From Psychrobacter sp. FDAARGOS_221 (GTDB lineage: Bacteria; Pseudomonadota; Gammaproteobacteria; Pseudomonadales; Moraxellaceae): a stretch of DNA of 64,000 nucleotides. Below the pieces are notes generated by a model. The model made no database searches. It saw nothing but the letters and a program-made list of their open reading frames with translations, and was not told the origin of the DNA. The translations under genes were made by a program, and so were the position numbers. Of the stretch, positions 1-8,987 are shown one piece after another (position 1 is the stretch's first letter; each line of letters begins with the position of its first letter). The stretch lies in assembly GCF_002313155.2 (NCBI RefSeq), contig NZ_NWFK02000001.1, positions 1,240,001 through 1,304,000 of the forward strand. Reading direction: 5' to 3'.

Positions 1-229
1 CATCAAGATCAACTGTGATCATATTACGTTTAGCAGCTTCAAGTGCTTTTTGGATTGCAGCTGGCACTTCACGAGCTTTACCACGTCCAAAACCAACACG
101 GCCATTACCATCACCAACAACTGTTAATGCGGTGAATGAGAAAATACGACCACCTTTTACTACTTTCGATACACGGTCAACAGAAACTAACTTTTCTACT
201 AAACCGTCATTTTGTTCTACTTTAGCCAT
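1..229 (-). CDS. rpsE: 30S ribosomal protein S5 (partial, C-terminus outside window)
   Basis: S5 lies at the decoding centre of the 30S subunit and contributes to translational accuracy. Only the first 76 codons are visible because the window edge cuts the gene. The start [15 protein letters not shown] is followed by the double-stranded-RNA-binding-like S5 N domain, with [10 protein letters not shown] near residues 23-32 and [18 protein letters not shown] near 41-58. The ATG at 229 lies 2 bases beyond the rplR stop, so the two genes are tightly coupled. It is the last visible gene of the spc operon here. Confidence 0.97.
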   Translation of the reverse strand, partial: MAKVEQNDGLVEKLVSVDRVSKVVKGGRIFSFTALTVVGDGNGRVGFGRGKAREVPAAIQKALEAAKRNMITVDLD

Positions 230-231
230 GA

Positions 232-582
232 TTAAAACTCCAATCCATTTTCACGAGCGGCTTCTGCTAATGCTTTAACACGACCGTGATATTTAAAACC
301 ACTACGGTCGAAAGCGACTTTAGTGATGCCAGCAGATTTTCCACGTTCAGCGATAAGTTGACCTACAGCTTTTGCAGCTTCAACGTTACCAGTAGCGCCA
401 GAGCGTAAAGTGCTGTCAAGCGTTGATGCTTGAGCCAATACTTCTCCGCCAGTTGGAGAAATGATCTGAGCATAAATATGGCGTGGAGTACGGTTAACTA
501 CTAACCGATGCACACCCAAGTAGCGGATGTGGGCACGTGTTTTTTTAGCTCGACGTAAGCGAGCAGCTTTTTTATCAAACAT
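232..582 (-). CDS. rplR: 50S ribosomal protein L18
   Basis: L18 binds 5S rRNA and carries it, with L5, into the central protuberance of the 50S subunit. The 116-residue product has the usual family length, a basic N-terminus ([20 protein letters not shown]) and the conserved end [22 protein letters not shown]. It sits between rplF (11-bp spacer) and rpsE (2-bp spacer) in standard spc order. Confidence 0.97.
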   Translation of the reverse strand: MFDKKAARLRRAKKTRAHIRYLGVHRLVVNRTPRHIYAQIISPTGGEVLAQASTLDSTLRSGATGNVEAAKAVGQLIAERGKSAGITKVAFDRSGFKYHGRVKALAEAARENGLEF

Positions 583-593
583 GTCATTTCACC

Positions 594-1127
594 TTATTTT
601 TTCTTAGCTTCTTTACGAACCACATGCTCGTCACTATAACGAATACCTTTACCTTTATATGGCTCAGGCGGACGATATCCACGGATTTTCGCAGCAGCTT
701 GACCCAAAGCCTGCTTATCGTTAGATTTTAAAACGATTTCAGTTTGGCTTGGAGTTTCGGCAGTAACGCCTTCTGGAAGTGTATATTCAACTGGATGTGA
801 GTAACCAACGTGTAGGGTTACTTTGTTACCAGCAACTTGTGCACGGTAACCAACACCAATCAGTTGTAATTTTCTTTCGAAGCCTTCAGAAACACCGATA
901 ACAAAGTTGTTCAAAGTAGAACGCATTGTACCAGTGTGCATCCAAGCATCTTTTGAGTCAGAAACAGGTGATAAGATCAGTTGATCATCTTCTTGTTTTA
1001 GCTCGACCAAATCATGCAGGCGTAAAGACATCGTACCTTTGCTGCCTTTAACTTCAACCTGCTGACCGTTCAAAGTAACACTTACGCCCTTAGGCAGTGC
1101 TACTGGGGCTTTAGCCACACGAGACAT
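594..1127 (-). CDS. rplF: 50S ribosomal protein L6
   Basis: L6 lies near the factor-binding (sarcin-ricin) region of the 50S subunit. The start used is ATG 1127 ([15 protein letters not shown]), preceded by an AAGGA box. An in-frame ATG 12 codons upstream is rejected because the added residues ([12 protein letters not shown]) do not belong to the family. The product is 177 residues with two alpha/beta repeats and the C-terminal signature [16 protein letters not shown]. The oddity is upstream: 251 non-coding bases separate it from rpsH, where this operon normally has only a few, and they hold a hairpin terminator and a promoter-like element. Confidence 0.97.
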   Translation of the reverse strand: MSRVAKAPVALPKGVSVTLNGQQVEVKGSKGTMSLRLHDLVELKQEDDQLILSPVSDSKDAWMHTGTMRSTLNNFVIGVSEGFERKLQLIGVGYRAQVAGNKVTLHVGYSHPVEYTLPEGVTAETPSQTEIVLKSNDKQALGQAAAKIRGYRPPEPYKGKGIRYSDEHVVRKEAKKK

Positions 1128-1183
1128 AGGGTAGTTCCTTAATAAGATAAATCTTAATAACAAATAAATAACGAATGATTATG

Positions 1184-1215
1184 AAAAAATTAACAGGCAC
1201 TAGGCCTGTTAATTT
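1184..1215 (-). terminator. Intrinsic terminator or attenuator hairpin inside the spc operon
   Basis: Perfect 12-bp inverted repeat: arms 1187-1198 and 1204-1215 around the 5-base loop 1199-1203. In the direction of transcription it runs into a T run (1189-1184, partly shared with the stem). It lies about 160 bases past the rpsH stop and 57 bases before the rplF start. A hairpin with a T run at this place would lower expression of rplF onward unless it is read through. Confidence 0.7.
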
Positions 1216-1291
1216 AAATAATCAGCTCTATATTACTCAAGCTTTTTATTACTATACCACTCAGTGGTCATAGGCCTAAATAAAGGCGCCT

Positions 1292-1320
1292 ATTATAACT
1301 GATAATTAAGGTATTAAAAA
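1292..1320 (-). promoter_or_regulatory. Possible internal promoter upstream of rplF
   Basis: A perfect TATAAT is seen on the minus strand (1297-1292), followed by a GC-rich AGGCGCC discriminator. The -35 region (1320-1315, TTTTTA at 17-bp spacing) is poor, so the call rests on the -10 box and its placement in an otherwise unexplained gap. Transcripts from here would reach the hairpin at 1184-1215 after a leader of roughly 70 nt. Confidence 0.4.
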
Positions 1321-1378
1321 GTTAAATAATACAAATATTGGTTTAGTGGTTAACTAATTAAACTAAATTTAATTAATA

Positions 1379-1777
1379 TTAAGCCACAAATGCGATGATT
1401 TCGCCGCCAATACCAGCTTTACGTGCAGCACGATCACTCATGATACCCTGGCTAGTAGAAACGATTGCAACGCCTAAACCTTGCTGAACCGATGGGATTG
1501 TGTCTTTACCGCGGTATTGACGTAATCCTGGACGGCTATAGCGTTTTAGTACTTCAATAACAGGCTTGCCTTCGAAGTATTTTAATTCAATGCTTAATGT
1601 CGCTTTGCCATTGGCTTCATCTGTAACTTCTGCTGAAGCGATGTAACCTTCGTCTACTAGTAAGTCAGCAATTGATTTACGTAGTTTTGAACTTGGCATA
1701 GACACTGAAACTTTACGTGCCATTTGTGCGTTACGGATACGGGTTAGCATATCAGCAACTGTATCTTGCATACTCAT
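1379..1777 (-). CDS. rpsH: 30S ribosomal protein S8
   Basis: S8 is a primary 16S rRNA binder that organises the central domain; in Escherichia coli it also represses spc translation by binding the rplE message. The 132-residue product starts [18 protein letters not shown], as in E. coli, and ends with the conserved [26 protein letters not shown] tail. It is 12 bp downstream of rpsN. It is followed by an unusual 251-bp gap, so transcription may partly end after it. Confidence 0.97.
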   Translation of the reverse strand: MSMQDTVADMLTRIRNAQMARKVSVSMPSSKLRKSIADLLVDEGYIASAEVTDEANGKATLSIELKYFEGKPVIEVLKRYSRPGLRQYRGKDTIPSVQQGLGVAIVSTSQGIMSDRAARKAGIGGEIIAFVA

Positions 1778-1789
1778 AGTATTACTCCC

Positions 1790-2095
1790 TTACCAACTAG
1801 CTTTACGAACGCCTGGAACATCACCCTGCATTACGCGCTCGCGTAAAATGTTACGTGATAGACCAAACTTACGGAAGTAACCATGAGGACGGCCAGTAAC
1901 ACCACAACGGTTACGTAGTCTTACTGGAGACGAGTTACGTGGCAGTGCTTGAAGTTCAAGAATGGCGTCCATTCTTTCTTCGTCACTTGCGTTAATGTCA
2001 CTAATGATTGCTTTAAGCTTTGCACGCTTCTCAGCATACTTAGCAACCATTTTCTCGCGTTTTAATTCGCGATTAATCATGCTCTTTTTTGCCAT
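1790..2095 (-). CDS. rpsN: 30S ribosomal protein S14 (long, zinc-free form)
   Basis: S14 assembles into the 30S head. The 101-residue product is the long form; it has [21 protein letters not shown] but lacks the four-cysteine zinc ribbon of the short form, so its synthesis should not depend on zinc. It lies 13 bp after rplE and 12 bp before rpsH. Confidence 0.97.
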   Translation of the reverse strand: MAKKSMINRELKREKMVAKYAEKRAKLKAIISDINASDEERMDAILELQALPRNSSPVRLRNRCGVTGRPHGYFRKFGLSRNILRERVMQGDVPGVRKASW

Positions 2096-2108
2096 AATGC
2101 TTTAAATC

Positions 2109-2645
2109 CTATTTGAATGGGAAGCCGAATGCTTTAAGCAGTGCGCGACCCTGCTCGTCATCTTGAGCAGACGTCGTGATAGTGATATCAAGCCCACGAA
2201 GACGATCAATCTTATCATAATCAACTTCTGGGAAAACGATTTGCTCTTTAATACCTAAAGAGTAGTTACCACGACCATCGAATGCTTTTGGTGAAAAACC
2301 ACGGAAGTCACGGATACGTGGGATAGCGATAGCAATGAGACGATCTAAAAACTCATACATTTGCTCGCCACGAAGCGTCACTTTGCAACCAATTGGCCAC
2401 TCTTCACGAATTTTAAAGCCTGCGACAGATTTACGAGCTTTAGTAATTACCGGCTTTTGACCTGCAATTGCAGTCATATCTGCTACGGCACCTTCTAAAA
2501 GCTTCTTATCTTGTGAAGCACCGCCAACACCCATATTAAGAGTAATTTTGGTAATTTTTGGTACTTGCATGACGTTTTCTAAGCCCAGTTCTTCTTTGAT
2601 CTGTTGCTTGTACTGGTCATTGTATAATGATTTTAATCTAGCCAT
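2109..2645 (-). CDS. rplE: 50S ribosomal protein L5
   Basis: L5 binds 5S rRNA and helix 84 of 23S rRNA in the central protuberance. The 178-residue product has family landmarks including [16 protein letters not shown] near residues 26-41 and [20 protein letters not shown] near 110-130. It is 21 bp downstream of rplX. In E. coli the S8 repressor site lies at the start of this message; I did not resolve an equivalent fold here. Confidence 0.97.
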   Translation of the reverse strand: MARLKSLYNDQYKQQIKEELGLENVMQVPKITKITLNMGVGGASQDKKLLEGAVADMTAIAGQKPVITKARKSVAGFKIREEWPIGCKVTLRGEQMYEFLDRLIAIAIPRIRDFRGFSPKAFDGRGNYSLGIKEQIVFPEVDYDKIDRLRGLDITITTSAQDDEQGRALLKAFGFPFK

Positions 2646-2666
2646 TGCTATTACACCCTTAGTGTT

Positions 2667-2984
2667 TTACGCAGTCGCCACTACTTCACCGTTTGAACGA
2701 TAGACACGCTGTTTGTTGCCGTTCTCGTCAAACTGATAAGTAACACGATCAGCTTTTTGGGTTTGCGCATTAAAAATTGCGACGTTTGAAATATGTAAAA
2801 ATGCTTCTTGCTTAACGATGCCACCTTCAGCACCAGTCGCCACATTAGGCTTTTGGTGTTTGGTTACAATGTTAATGCCTTCAACTTTGATACGGTCATT
2901 TTTTACCGCTAGCACAGTGCCTTGTTTGCCTTTATCTTTACCAGCAATAACAATGACAGTGTCGCCTTTACGTAATTTAGACAT
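2667..2984 (-). CDS. rplX: 50S ribosomal protein L24
   Basis: L24 is an early 50S assembly initiator near the exit tunnel. The 105-residue product has an N-terminal KOW motif ([20 protein letters not shown], near residues 6-25) and the usual [13 protein letters not shown] segment. It lies 9 bp after rplN. Confidence 0.97.
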   Translation of the reverse strand: MSKLRKGDTVIVIAGKDKGKQGTVLAVKNDRIKVEGINIVTKHQKPNVATGAEGGIVKQEAFLHISNVAIFNAQTQKADRVTYQFDENGNKQRVYRSNGEVVATA

Positions 2985-2993
2985 GGGTTACCT

Positions 2994-3362
2994 CTACAGT
3001 ACTTCTGGTGCTAGTGATACAATCTTCATGAATTGATCACCACGTAGTTCACGAGTTACCGGCCCAAAGATACGAGTGGCAATCGGGGCTTTGTTCTGGT
3101 TAAGCAACACAGCAGCGTTATCGTCAAAACGAAGTACTGAACCATCTGGACGACGTACACCTTTTTTGGTACGTACAACCACAGCATTCATTACATCGCC
3201 TTTCTTAACACGACCACGTGGTATTGCTTCTTTCACAGATACTTTAATGATGTCGCCGACAGATGCATAACGGCGATGTGAACCGCCTAGAACCTTAATA
3301 CACTGAACGCGTCGTGCACCACTATTATCTGCAACTTCCAGAATTGTTTCAGTCTGAATCAT
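2994..3362 (-). CDS. rplN: 50S ribosomal protein L14
   Basis: L14 lies at the subunit interface and forms bridges to 16S rRNA. The start used is ATG 3362 ([18 protein letters not shown]), preceded by TTGGAGTAA. An in-frame ATG 10 codons further out adds residues unlike the family and is rejected. The product is 122 residues, the standard length. It is the first gene of the spc transcription unit, with its own promoter in the gap after rpsQ. Confidence 0.97.
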   Translation of the reverse strand: MIQTETILEVADNSGARRVQCIKVLGGSHRRYASVGDIIKVSVKEAIPRGRVKKGDVMNAVVVRTKKGVRRPDGSVLRFDDNAAVLLNQNKAPIATRIFGPVTRELRGDQFMKIVSLAPEVL

Positions 3363-3411
3363 TGCGTTACTCCAATAATATGCAAAAGGCAATAATAATA
3401 TGAATGAGCCA

Positions 3412-3437
3412 CTTCATGTGATCAAAATCACATGAAG
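3412..3437. promoter_or_regulatory. 26-bp perfect palindrome with CRP-like core in the spc leader
   Basis: Ten-base arms at 3412-3421 and 3428-3437 are perfectly complementary around six bases. The core reads TGTGA-N6-TCACA, an exact match to the known half-site pattern of CRP/Vfr-type regulators. It lies about 30 bases downstream of the predicted spc start, so it could be a DNA site acting as a roadblock or an RNA hairpin in the leader; no T run follows. A near-identical core occurs in the S10 leader (8728-8743). The structure is certain; the binding protein is inferred. Confidence 0.6.
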
Positions 3438-3473
3438 CAGTCACTTACCTGGTATAAGACCACAAGGGGGCGT

Positions 3474-3502
3474 ATTTTACCAGTAATTATAACCAATTGC
3501 AA
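3474..3502 (-). promoter_or_regulatory. spc operon promoter
   Basis: On the minus strand, TTGCAA (3502-3497), a 17-bp spacer and TAAAAT (3479-3474) are followed by the G/C-rich discriminator ACGCCCCC. The -35 box begins 6 bases past the rpsQ stop and the element lies about 110 bases before the rplN start, the position of P-spc in other gammaproteobacteria. The GC-rich discriminator is typical of promoters under ppGpp (stringent) control; that control is inferred. Confidence 0.8.
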
Positions 3503-3507
3503 TTTGC

Positions 3508-3795
3508 TTATATTTTTTTAGCTTTCTCAACAACGTCTAACAACTTCCAAGACTTAGTCTTAGAGATAGGACGGGTTTCAACAATGCGAACCACATCCCC
3601 TTCGTTACAAACGTTATCTTCGTCATGGGCTTTAATTTTTGTAGAACGACGGATTTGTTTGCCATACAGTGGGTGACGAACTTTACGTTCGATTAATACT
3701 GTAATTGACTTGTCCATCTTGTTACTGACAACCTTACCAGTAACAATACCTACATCTGTGCCCGATTGTTCGGTTTGTTGAATATCGTCACTCAT
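3508..3795 (-). CDS. rpsQ: 30S ribosomal protein S17
   Basis: S17 is a primary binder of the 16S 5' domain. The 95-residue product has an OB fold with [20 protein letters not shown] near residues 20-40 and [19 protein letters not shown] after it. About 15 acidic or polar N-terminal residues make it slightly longer than E. coli S17. It overlaps rpmC by one base (TAATG) and is the last gene of the S10 unit, directly followed by the spc promoter. Confidence 0.97.
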   Translation of the reverse strand: MSDDIQQTEQSGTDVGIVTGKVVSNKMDKSITVLIERKVRHPLYGKQIRRSTKIKAHDEDNVCNEGDVVRIVETRPISKTKSWKLLDVVEKAKKI

Positions 3796-3989
3796 TAGGC
3801 GCCTCTTTGTTTTTCATTAATCAAAGTCTTGATTTGAGCGATCGCGCGGCGATTAGCTCGGACTTCGTGTGTGCTACCTAGTTGACCGGTGGCTTTAGCC
3901 ATACGAAGACGAAATGCATCAAGTTGCTTCTCATCTAGTAATCCAGTCAGCTCTTCTACTGATTTTTCGCGTAATTCACTGATCTTCAT
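3795..3989 (-). CDS. rpmC: 50S ribosomal protein L29
   Basis: L29 is a helical hairpin near the exit tunnel that contacts trigger factor and the signal recognition particle. The 64-residue product, [20 protein letters not shown] onward, has standard length. Single-base overlaps with both rplP and rpsQ suggest translational coupling. Confidence 0.97.
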   Translation of the reverse strand: MKISELREKSVEELTGLLDEKQLDAFRLRMAKATGQLGSTHEVRANRRAIAQIKTLINEKQRGA

Positions 3990-4402
3990 TACATTATCGT
4001 CCGCTTAACAATGGTAGTTTTGAAGGGAAGTTTTGCAGCTGCAAGCGTAAATGCTTCGCGTGCTAGTTGCTCAGATACACCTTCGATCTCATAAAGCATT
4101 TTACCTGGTTTGATTTCGCATACCCAGTACTCAACAGGACCTTTACCTTTACCCATACGAACTTCTAATGGTTTGTTAGTAATTGGTTTGTCAGGGAATA
4201 CACGGATCCAGATCTTACCACCGCGCTTAACCTTACGAGTAATAGTACGACGAGCCGCTTCAATTTGACGTGCAGTCATACGACCACGACCAACTGATTT
4301 TAGGCCAAACTGACCAAATGCAACGGTGCTACCACGATGTGCTAAACCCGTGTTACGCCCCTTATGCATTTTACGAAATTTGGTACGTTTTGGTTGTAAC
4401 AT
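3989..4402 (-). CDS. rplP: 50S ribosomal protein L16
   Basis: L16 organises the A-site region of the 50S subunit. The 137-residue product starts [17 protein letters not shown] and contains the conserved [20 protein letters not shown] stretch near residues 50-69. It is 3 bp downstream of rpsC. Confidence 0.97.
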   Translation of the reverse strand: MLQPKRTKFRKMHKGRNTGLAHRGSTVAFGQFGLKSVGRGRMTARQIEAARRTITRKVKRGGKIWIRVFPDKPITNKPLEVRMGKGKGPVEYWVCEIKPGKMLYEIEGVSEQLAREAFTLAAAKLPFKTTIVKRTIM

Positions 4403-4405
4403 AGC

Positions 4406-5143
4406 TTAACCTCTATCTGTGTTTGCTCTGTCTGAATTGCGACGGTTTCCACGGCCGCGGCGTTTTGGCGCACGAGATTTGTCTTCTTTAGGAGGATTAT
4501 AAACGCTATCCATACCATCTAGAATCTCACCACGGAAAATCCATACTTTAACACCGATGGTTCCGTAAGTAGTCTCTGCACGAACTGATGCATAGTCAAT
4601 GTCAGCACGTAGTGTATGTAAAGGTACACGACCTTCACGATACCACTCAGTACGAGCAATCTCTGCACCACCTAAACGACCAGACAGTTCAACTTTAATA
4701 CCTTGAGCCCCAGAACGCATGCTGTTTTGTACGGCGCGCTTCATCGCACGACGGAACATAACACGGCGCTCTAACTGGCTAGCGATACCTTCAGCAACTA
4801 GACGAGCATCTAAATCTGGAGAAGTAATTTCTTCGATATTAACCTGAGCTGGTACGCCCATCATTTTGGTTAATTCTTTTTGTAGCTTCTCAATATCTTC
4901 GCCTTTTTTACCAATAACGATACCTGGGCGAGCCGTTGAAATTGTGATCTTAGCAGCGCCAGTAGGACGCTCGATCATAATGTGGCTTACCATAGCATTG
5001 TCTAACTTCTTACGAAGATAGTCACGTACTTGAAGGTCATTTAGTAGGTATTCAGAATACTGTTTTGGGTCTGCATACCAGTTAGCGTTGTGTTTTTTTA
5101 CAACGCCAAGACGAATTCCGATTGGATGTACTTTTTGTCCCAT
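4406..5143 (-). CDS. rpsC: 30S ribosomal protein S3
   Basis: S3 forms part of the mRNA entry channel and helicase site of the 30S head. The 245-residue product has the [16 protein letters not shown] start, a KH type 2 domain with [14 protein letters not shown] near residues 74-87, and the C-terminal S3 domain. Its basic C-terminal tail (after about residue 215) makes it slightly longer than E. coli S3. It is separated by 3 bp from rplV. Confidence 0.97.
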   Translation of the reverse strand: MGQKVHPIGIRLGVVKKHNANWYADPKQYSEYLLNDLQVRDYLRKKLDNAMVSHIMIERPTGAAKITISTARPGIVIGKKGEDIEKLQKELTKMMGVPAQVNIEEITSPDLDARLVAEGIASQLERRVMFRRAMKRAVQNSMRSGAQGIKVELSGRLGGAEIARTEWYREGRVPLHTLRADIDYASVRAETTYGTIGVKVWIFRGEILDGMDSVYNPPKEDKSRAPKRRGRGNRRNSDRANTDRG

Positions 5144-5146
5144 GAA

Positions 5147-5476
5147 TTATTCTCCTACCTTAACAGTGATGTGACAGGTACGTTTACTGATACGATCAGC
5201 ACGACCCTTTGCACGTGGTAGGATACGCTTTAGCGTGATGCCTTCATCCACATAGATAGTTGATACTTTAAGTGTATCAATATCTAAACCGTGGTTGTGT
5301 TCAGCATTGGCGATAGCAGATTCAAGACATTTCTTAACGAATACTGCGCCTTTTTTGTTGCTAAACGCAAGGATATCCAAAGCACGCTCAATAGACTTAC
5401 CACGGACTTCATCAGCGACAAGTCGAACTTTTTGTGCCGAAATGGCGGCACCGCGTAATTTTGCAGTTACTTCCAT
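5147..5476 (-). CDS. rplV: 50S ribosomal protein L22
   Basis: L22 lines the peptide exit tunnel with its beta-hairpin; changes there are known to give macrolide resistance. The start used is ATG 5476 ([18 protein letters not shown]) with AAGGTG upstream; the longer reading frame runs back into rpsS and is rejected. The product is 109 residues, with the hairpin-tip segment [15 protein letters not shown] near residues 81-95. Confidence 0.97.
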   Translation of the reverse strand: MEVTAKLRGAAISAQKVRLVADEVRGKSIERALDILAFSNKKGAVFVKKCLESAIANAEHNHGLDIDTLKVSTIYVDEGITLKRILPRAKGRADRISKRTCHITVKVGE

Positions 5477-5486
5477 AGTGAGCACC

Positions 5487-5762
5487 TTATTTTTTTGCTT
5501 TCTTGTCAATGCCATGACCGCGGTATGTGCGAGTCGGGGCAAATTCACCTAGTTTATGGCCAACCATTTGCTCACTGATAATAACCGGTACATGAGTACG
5601 GCCATTGTGAACTGAAAGAGTTAGACCAACCATTTGTGGTAAAATCATCGAGCGACGTGACCAAGTTTTAATTGGCTTGCGTGAGTTAGACTCAACAGCT
5701 TTTTCTACTTTGGCAAACAGATGCGCATCAATGAATGGACCTTTTTTCAATGAACGAGGCAT
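5487..5762 (-). CDS. rpsS: 30S ribosomal protein S19
   Basis: S19 is in the 30S head and bridges to the 50S central protuberance. The 91-residue product starts [15 protein letters not shown] and contains [21 protein letters not shown] near residues 54-74, both diagnostic. It lies between rplB (11 bp) and rplV (10 bp). Confidence 0.97.
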   Translation of the reverse strand: MPRSLKKGPFIDAHLFAKVEKAVESNSRKPIKTWSRRSMILPQMVGLTLSVHNGRTHVPVIISEQMVGHKLGEFAPTRTYRGHGIDKKAKK

Positions 5763-5773
5763 GAAATTTTCCT

Positions 5774-6604
5774 TTATTTCTTCTTGGCGCGACGGCGACG
5801 GATGATCATATTGTCAGTACGCTTATTGTGACGCGTTTTAAGACCTTTGGTCTTCTGACCCCATGGCGTAGTTGGATGTTTACCCATTGTACGACCTTCA
5901 CCACCACCGTGTGGGTGATCGATTGGGTTCATCGCAGTACCGCGAGTCTGTGGACGAACGCCACGCCAACGTGCTGCACCTGCTTTACCAAGTGATTTTA
6001 GGTTGTTTTCAGAGTTCGAAACTTCACCAATAACGGCACGGCAGTTAATGTGTACGCGGCGAGTTTCACCTGAACGTAGACGTATAATTGCGTAGATACC
6101 TTCTTTACCTAGTAACTGAACTGATGCACCAGCTGAACGAGCAAGTTGCGCGCCTTTACCGATTTTAAGTTCGATGTTACTAATAGTAGTACCCAATGGG
6201 ATATTTTTAAGAGGTAAGCAGTTACCTGGACGAATCGGAGAAGATTCACCTGATAATACTGTGTCACCAACTTGCAATTTTTTTGGAGCAATAATATAGC
6301 GACGCTCACCATCAGCGTACTTAAGAAGAGCAATATGCGCAGAACGGTTTGGATCGTATTCGATACGCTCTACCGTTGCTGGGATATTGTCTTTCGTACG
6401 TTTGAAGTCGATAATACGATAGTGTTGCTTATGTCCACCACCAATGTGACGTGATGTAATACGACCATTGTTATTACGACCACCTGATCTACCTTGTGCT
6501 TCAACAAGTGGGGCATGCGGACGACCTTTGTAAAGGTGTGGATGCACCACTTTTTCAACAAAACGGCGACCTGGTGATGTTGGCTTTGCTTTTACGATAG
6601 GCAT
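5774..6604 (-). CDS. rplB: 50S ribosomal protein L2
   Basis: L2 is needed for peptidyl-transferase activity and subunit joining. The 276-residue product has the conserved C-terminal loop [13 protein letters not shown] (near residues 226-238), whose histidine reaches toward the catalytic centre, and the [21 protein letters not shown]-terminal signature. It sits 11 bp after rplW. Confidence 0.97.
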   Translation of the reverse strand: MPIVKAKPTSPGRRFVEKVVHPHLYKGRPHAPLVEAQGRSGGRNNNGRITSRHIGGGHKQHYRIIDFKRTKDNIPATVERIEYDPNRSAHIALLKYADGERRYIIAPKKLQVGDTVLSGESSPIRPGNCLPLKNIPLGTTISNIELKIGKGAQLARSAGASVQLLGKEGIYAIIRLRSGETRRVHINCRAVIGEVSNSENNLKSLGKAGAARWRGVRPQTRGTAMNPIDHPHGGGEGRTMGKHPTTPWGQKTKGLKTRHNKRTDNMIIRRRRAKKK

Positions 6605-6615
6605 GATTTGTATCC

Positions 6616-6966
6616 TTATTCGTTGTTCGCTGTTTCGCTAGTAGATGCTGCATTATCTGCAACGTCTTCACCAGCATCAGCCATTTGTACATCTTGACCA
6701 GCTTTTAAAGTCACATAGGCCTTTTTAAAGTCATTACGACGGCCAATAGTGCGACCAAAGCGCTTTGTTTTACCTTTAACATTTAAGGTGTTAACTTTAG
6801 TAACTTCCACACCTTCAAACATTAACTCGACTGCTTTTTTGATTTCACGCTTTGTGGCATTGCTATCAACTTTAAATACTTGAACACCTAGCGAGTCACC
6901 TAGCAGCTGAGATTTTTCTGAGAACACAGGCCCTTTTAAGACCTGATAAAGTCTTGCGTTATTCAT
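6616..6966 (-). CDS. rplW: 50S ribosomal protein L23
   Basis: L23 sits at the exit-tunnel mouth and docks trigger factor and the signal recognition particle. The 116-residue product has the L23 core up to about residue 98 ([20 protein letters not shown] near 64-83), then an acidic, alanine-rich tail of about 18 residues absent from E. coli L23. It overlaps rplD by 4 bases (ATGA), which favours coupled translation. Confidence 0.96.
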   Translation of the reverse strand: MNNARLYQVLKGPVFSEKSQLLGDSLGVQVFKVDSNATKREIKKAVELMFEGVEVTKVNTLNVKGKTKRFGRTIGRRNDFKKAYVTLKAGQDVQMADAGEDVADNAASTSETANNE

Positions 6967-7565
6967 GCTAGTGCTTCCTCAAATTGTTTCGCTGCGTCAA
7001 CAGACATGATGACTTTATCAAACGCAATCAAGCTAACTGGATCCACTTCTTTAGTGCCTAGAACATTCACATGTGGAATGTTGCGAGCAGCTAAGTATAG
7101 ATTCTCATCAACTTCATTGGTCACGATTAATGCTCTCGGAGCATTAAGATCTGCCAATTTGCTAATTAGTTCTTTAGTCTTTGGCGCTGATACAGTGATT
7201 TCATCAACTAGAATTAGACGATCTTGACGTACTAATTCAGCTAGGATGCACTGCATTGCACCGCGGTACATTTTACGGTTCACTTTTTGTGACCAATCTT
7301 GTGGTTTTGCAGCGAATGCTCGACCACCACTGCGCCAGATAGGGCTACGAATAGAGCCTGCACGTGCACGGCCAGTACCTTTTTGGCGCCATGGTTTAAT
7401 ACCACCGCCAGAAACTTCAGCACGAGTTTTTTGTGCGCGGGTACCTTGACGTGCGCCTGCTAAATAAGCAGTGACGACCTGGTGAACGAGGGCTTCGTTG
7501 AATTCACGACCAAATGCCGTGTCAGACAGCTCAACCGCTGCGCCTGTAACAGTTTTTAAATTCAC
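6963..7565 (-). CDS. rplD: 50S ribosomal protein L4
   Basis: L4 reaches into the exit tunnel; in E. coli it also represses the S10 operon by binding the rpsJ leader. The 200-residue product carries the long basic loop [19 protein letters not shown] and [19 protein letters not shown] (about residues 37-75). It lies 14 bp after rplC. The long leader before rpsJ could host the same feedback, but I could not identify an L4-binding fold by eye. Confidence 0.97.
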   Translation of the reverse strand: MNLKTVTGAAVELSDTAFGREFNEALVHQVVTAYLAGARQGTRAQKTRAEVSGGGIKPWRQKGTGRARAGSIRSPIWRSGGRAFAAKPQDWSQKVNRKMYRGAMQCILAELVRQDRLILVDEITVSAPKTKELISKLADLNAPRALIVTNEVDENLYLAARNIPHVNVLGTKEVDPVSLIAFDKVIMSVDAAKQFEEALA

Positions 7566-7579
7566 GTTAATCCCCTTGC

Positions 7580-8218
7580 TTAGGCTTTGATTGACGGACG
7601 TACGATGACATCGCCACCATTGGCACCTGGAAGGGCACCTTTAATGACGAGAAGACCTTTTTCAGCATCTACTGACACGATTTCAAGTCCTTGAACGGTA
7701 ACTTGTTTGTTACCCATTTGCCCTGGCATTTTCTTACCTTTGAAAACTTTACCTGGGCTTTGGTTCTGACCTGTTGAACCCAATACGCGATGCGAAATTG
7801 AGTTACCGTGAGTAGCATCTTGCATACTAAAGTTATGACGTTTTACGCCACCTTGGAAGCCTTTACCTTTGCTTCGACCTGTTACATCAACAAGTTGCCC
7901 TGCTTCAAATAGGTCGGCAGTAATTTCGCCGCCAGCTTCACGTCCTTCTAGCTCTTCTTCTGTAACACGAAATTCCCATACACCACGGCCTGCTTTTACG
8001 CCGGCTTTAGCAAAGTGACCTTTTTGTGCTGCTGTTACGCGGCTGTCACGACGCTCACCTGTGGTGATCTGAATGGCTTGATAGCCGTCAGTGTCATTCG
8101 TTTTAATTTGAGTAATGCGGTTTGCATCGACCTCAACAACTGTTACAGGGATAGAAGCGCCTGTTTCAGTGAAGACACGGGTCATGCCGCATTTCTTACC
8201 GACTAAACCGATCGCCAT
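7580..8218 (-). CDS. rplC: 50S ribosomal protein L3
   Basis: L3 reaches the peptidyl-transferase centre. The 212-residue product has [20 protein letters not shown] at the start and the family signature near residues 120-170, including [20 protein letters not shown] (region of the glutamine methylated by PrmB in E. coli). It is 95 bp downstream of rpsJ, a longer spacer than most in this cluster. Confidence 0.97.
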   Translation of the reverse strand: MAIGLVGKKCGMTRVFTETGASIPVTVVEVDANRITQIKTNDTDGYQAIQITTGERRDSRVTAAQKGHFAKAGVKAGRGVWEFRVTEEELEGREAGGEITADLFEAGQLVDVTGRSKGKGFQGGVKRHNFSMQDATHGNSISHRVLGSTGQNQSPGKVFKGKKMPGQMGNKQVTVQGLEIVSVDAEKGLLVIKGALPGANGGDVIVRPSIKA

Positions 8219-8313
8219 GTTAAACCTCTTTATATCTTCAATTAATAGTTTGGGGTAATTTTTAAAAGTCGCGTTTTATTAATCATTACGCTTAATTTAA
8301 GACGCGCTTTTGA

Positions 8314-8625
8314 TTAACCCAATGCGATTTGAACGTCTACACCAGCAGCCAAGTCCAATTTCATCAATGCGTCAACTGTTTTATCAGTTGGTTGCACGAT
8401 GTCAAGCATACGCTTGTGAGTACGAATCTCGTACTGATCTCGCGCGTCTTTGTTGACGTGTGGCGAGGTTAGGACGTTGAAACGCTCTATGCGAGTAGGC
8501 AACGGTACAGGACCACAAACTTGCGCACCAGTGCGCTTTGCGGTATCGACAATCTCTTGTGCCGACTGATCGATCAATCTGTGATCAAAAGACTTTAGTC
8601 GGATACGGATTCTCTGGTTAGCCAT
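8314..8625 (-). CDS. rpsJ: 30S ribosomal protein S10
   Basis: S10 is a 30S head protein that also serves as NusE in transcription antitermination with NusB. The 103-residue product, [20 protein letters not shown] onward, has the standard length and the [20 protein letters not shown] signature near residues 37-56. It is the first gene of the S10 operon, preceded by TTAGGAG and a long leader. Confidence 0.97.
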   Translation of the reverse strand: MANQRIRIRLKSFDHRLIDQSAQEIVDTAKRTGAQVCGPVPLPTRIERFNVLTSPHVNKDARDQYEIRTHKRMLDIVQPTDKTVDALMKLDLAAGVDVQIALG

Positions 8626-8696
8626 GCCAGCAAGCTCCTAATAAATGGGTTTATCATTAATCACTACGTTATGTGGTGTTTAGATGATAAATAGCC

Positions 8697-8725
8697 GTTA
8701 TATAATTGATTCATTTTTTGGTTAA
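8697..8725 (-). promoter_or_regulatory. Possible proximal S10 operon promoter (P2)
   Basis: On the minus strand, TTAACC (8725-8720), a 17-bp spacer and TATAAC (8702-8697) would start transcription near 8690, about 65 bases before rpsJ. A CRP-like palindrome (8728-8743) ends 2 bases upstream of the -35 box, centred near -45. Box matches are moderate (4 of 6 and 5 of 6). Confidence 0.45.
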
Positions 8726-8727
8726 AT

Positions 8728-8743
8728 CGTGATTAAAATCACA
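8728..8743. promoter_or_regulatory. CRP-like palindrome in the S10 leader
   Basis: Reads TGTGA-TTTTAA-TCACG on the minus strand; GTGAT and ATCAC are perfectly symmetric around TTTA. It differs from the element in the spc leader (3417-3432) at two of sixteen positions. It abuts the possible P2 promoter and lies about 215 bases inside the transcript from P1. Confidence 0.5.
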
Positions 8744-8959
8744 TCCAACAATATCAAAAAACAAAATAAGTTTAATCCTTGCCCACCATTTCCTTATAGG
8801 AAGGTAGCAAAGAGGTATGAAATTAGTGCCGAAAACGATGCTCCGGCTGTATTAACGTCAAGCTCTACAAGTACCAATGTAATTGACTGCGAACTACAAA
8901 TTACGTTGCGGTTAATTACTGCACTTACTTGAAACGCTTTTATAAATTCAGTGGGATGT

Positions 8960-8987
8960 ATTATACAGAGCTGACGACGAATTGCAA
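8960..8987 (-). promoter_or_regulatory. S10 operon promoter (P1)
   Basis: On the minus strand, TTGCAA (8987-8982), a 16-bp spacer and a perfect TATAAT (8965-8960). It shares the TTGCAA -35 box with the spc promoter. The predicted start, near 8953, gives a leader of roughly 330 nt. Confidence 0.8.

Larger units (their letters stand above)
8626..8959 (-). other. Long S10 operon leader region
   Basis: About 330 bases between the distal promoter and rpsJ have no convincing gene. Visible elements are a short TTCC/GGAA-type inverted repeat near 8790-8802, the palindrome at 8728-8743 and the possible P2. In E. coli the S10 leader is the L4 feedback target; a similar role is plausible but unproven here. 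A 67-codon plus-strand frame (8729-8932) has no recognisable product. Confidence 0.5.

Noticed and set aside
3412-3437. Reading the spc-leader palindrome as an intrinsic terminator
   Set aside because: No T run follows in the direction of transcription; kept as an operator or leader hairpin instead.
8729-8932. 67-codon plus-strand frame opposite the S10 leader
   Set aside because: Lies antisense to the leader and has no ribosome-binding site.
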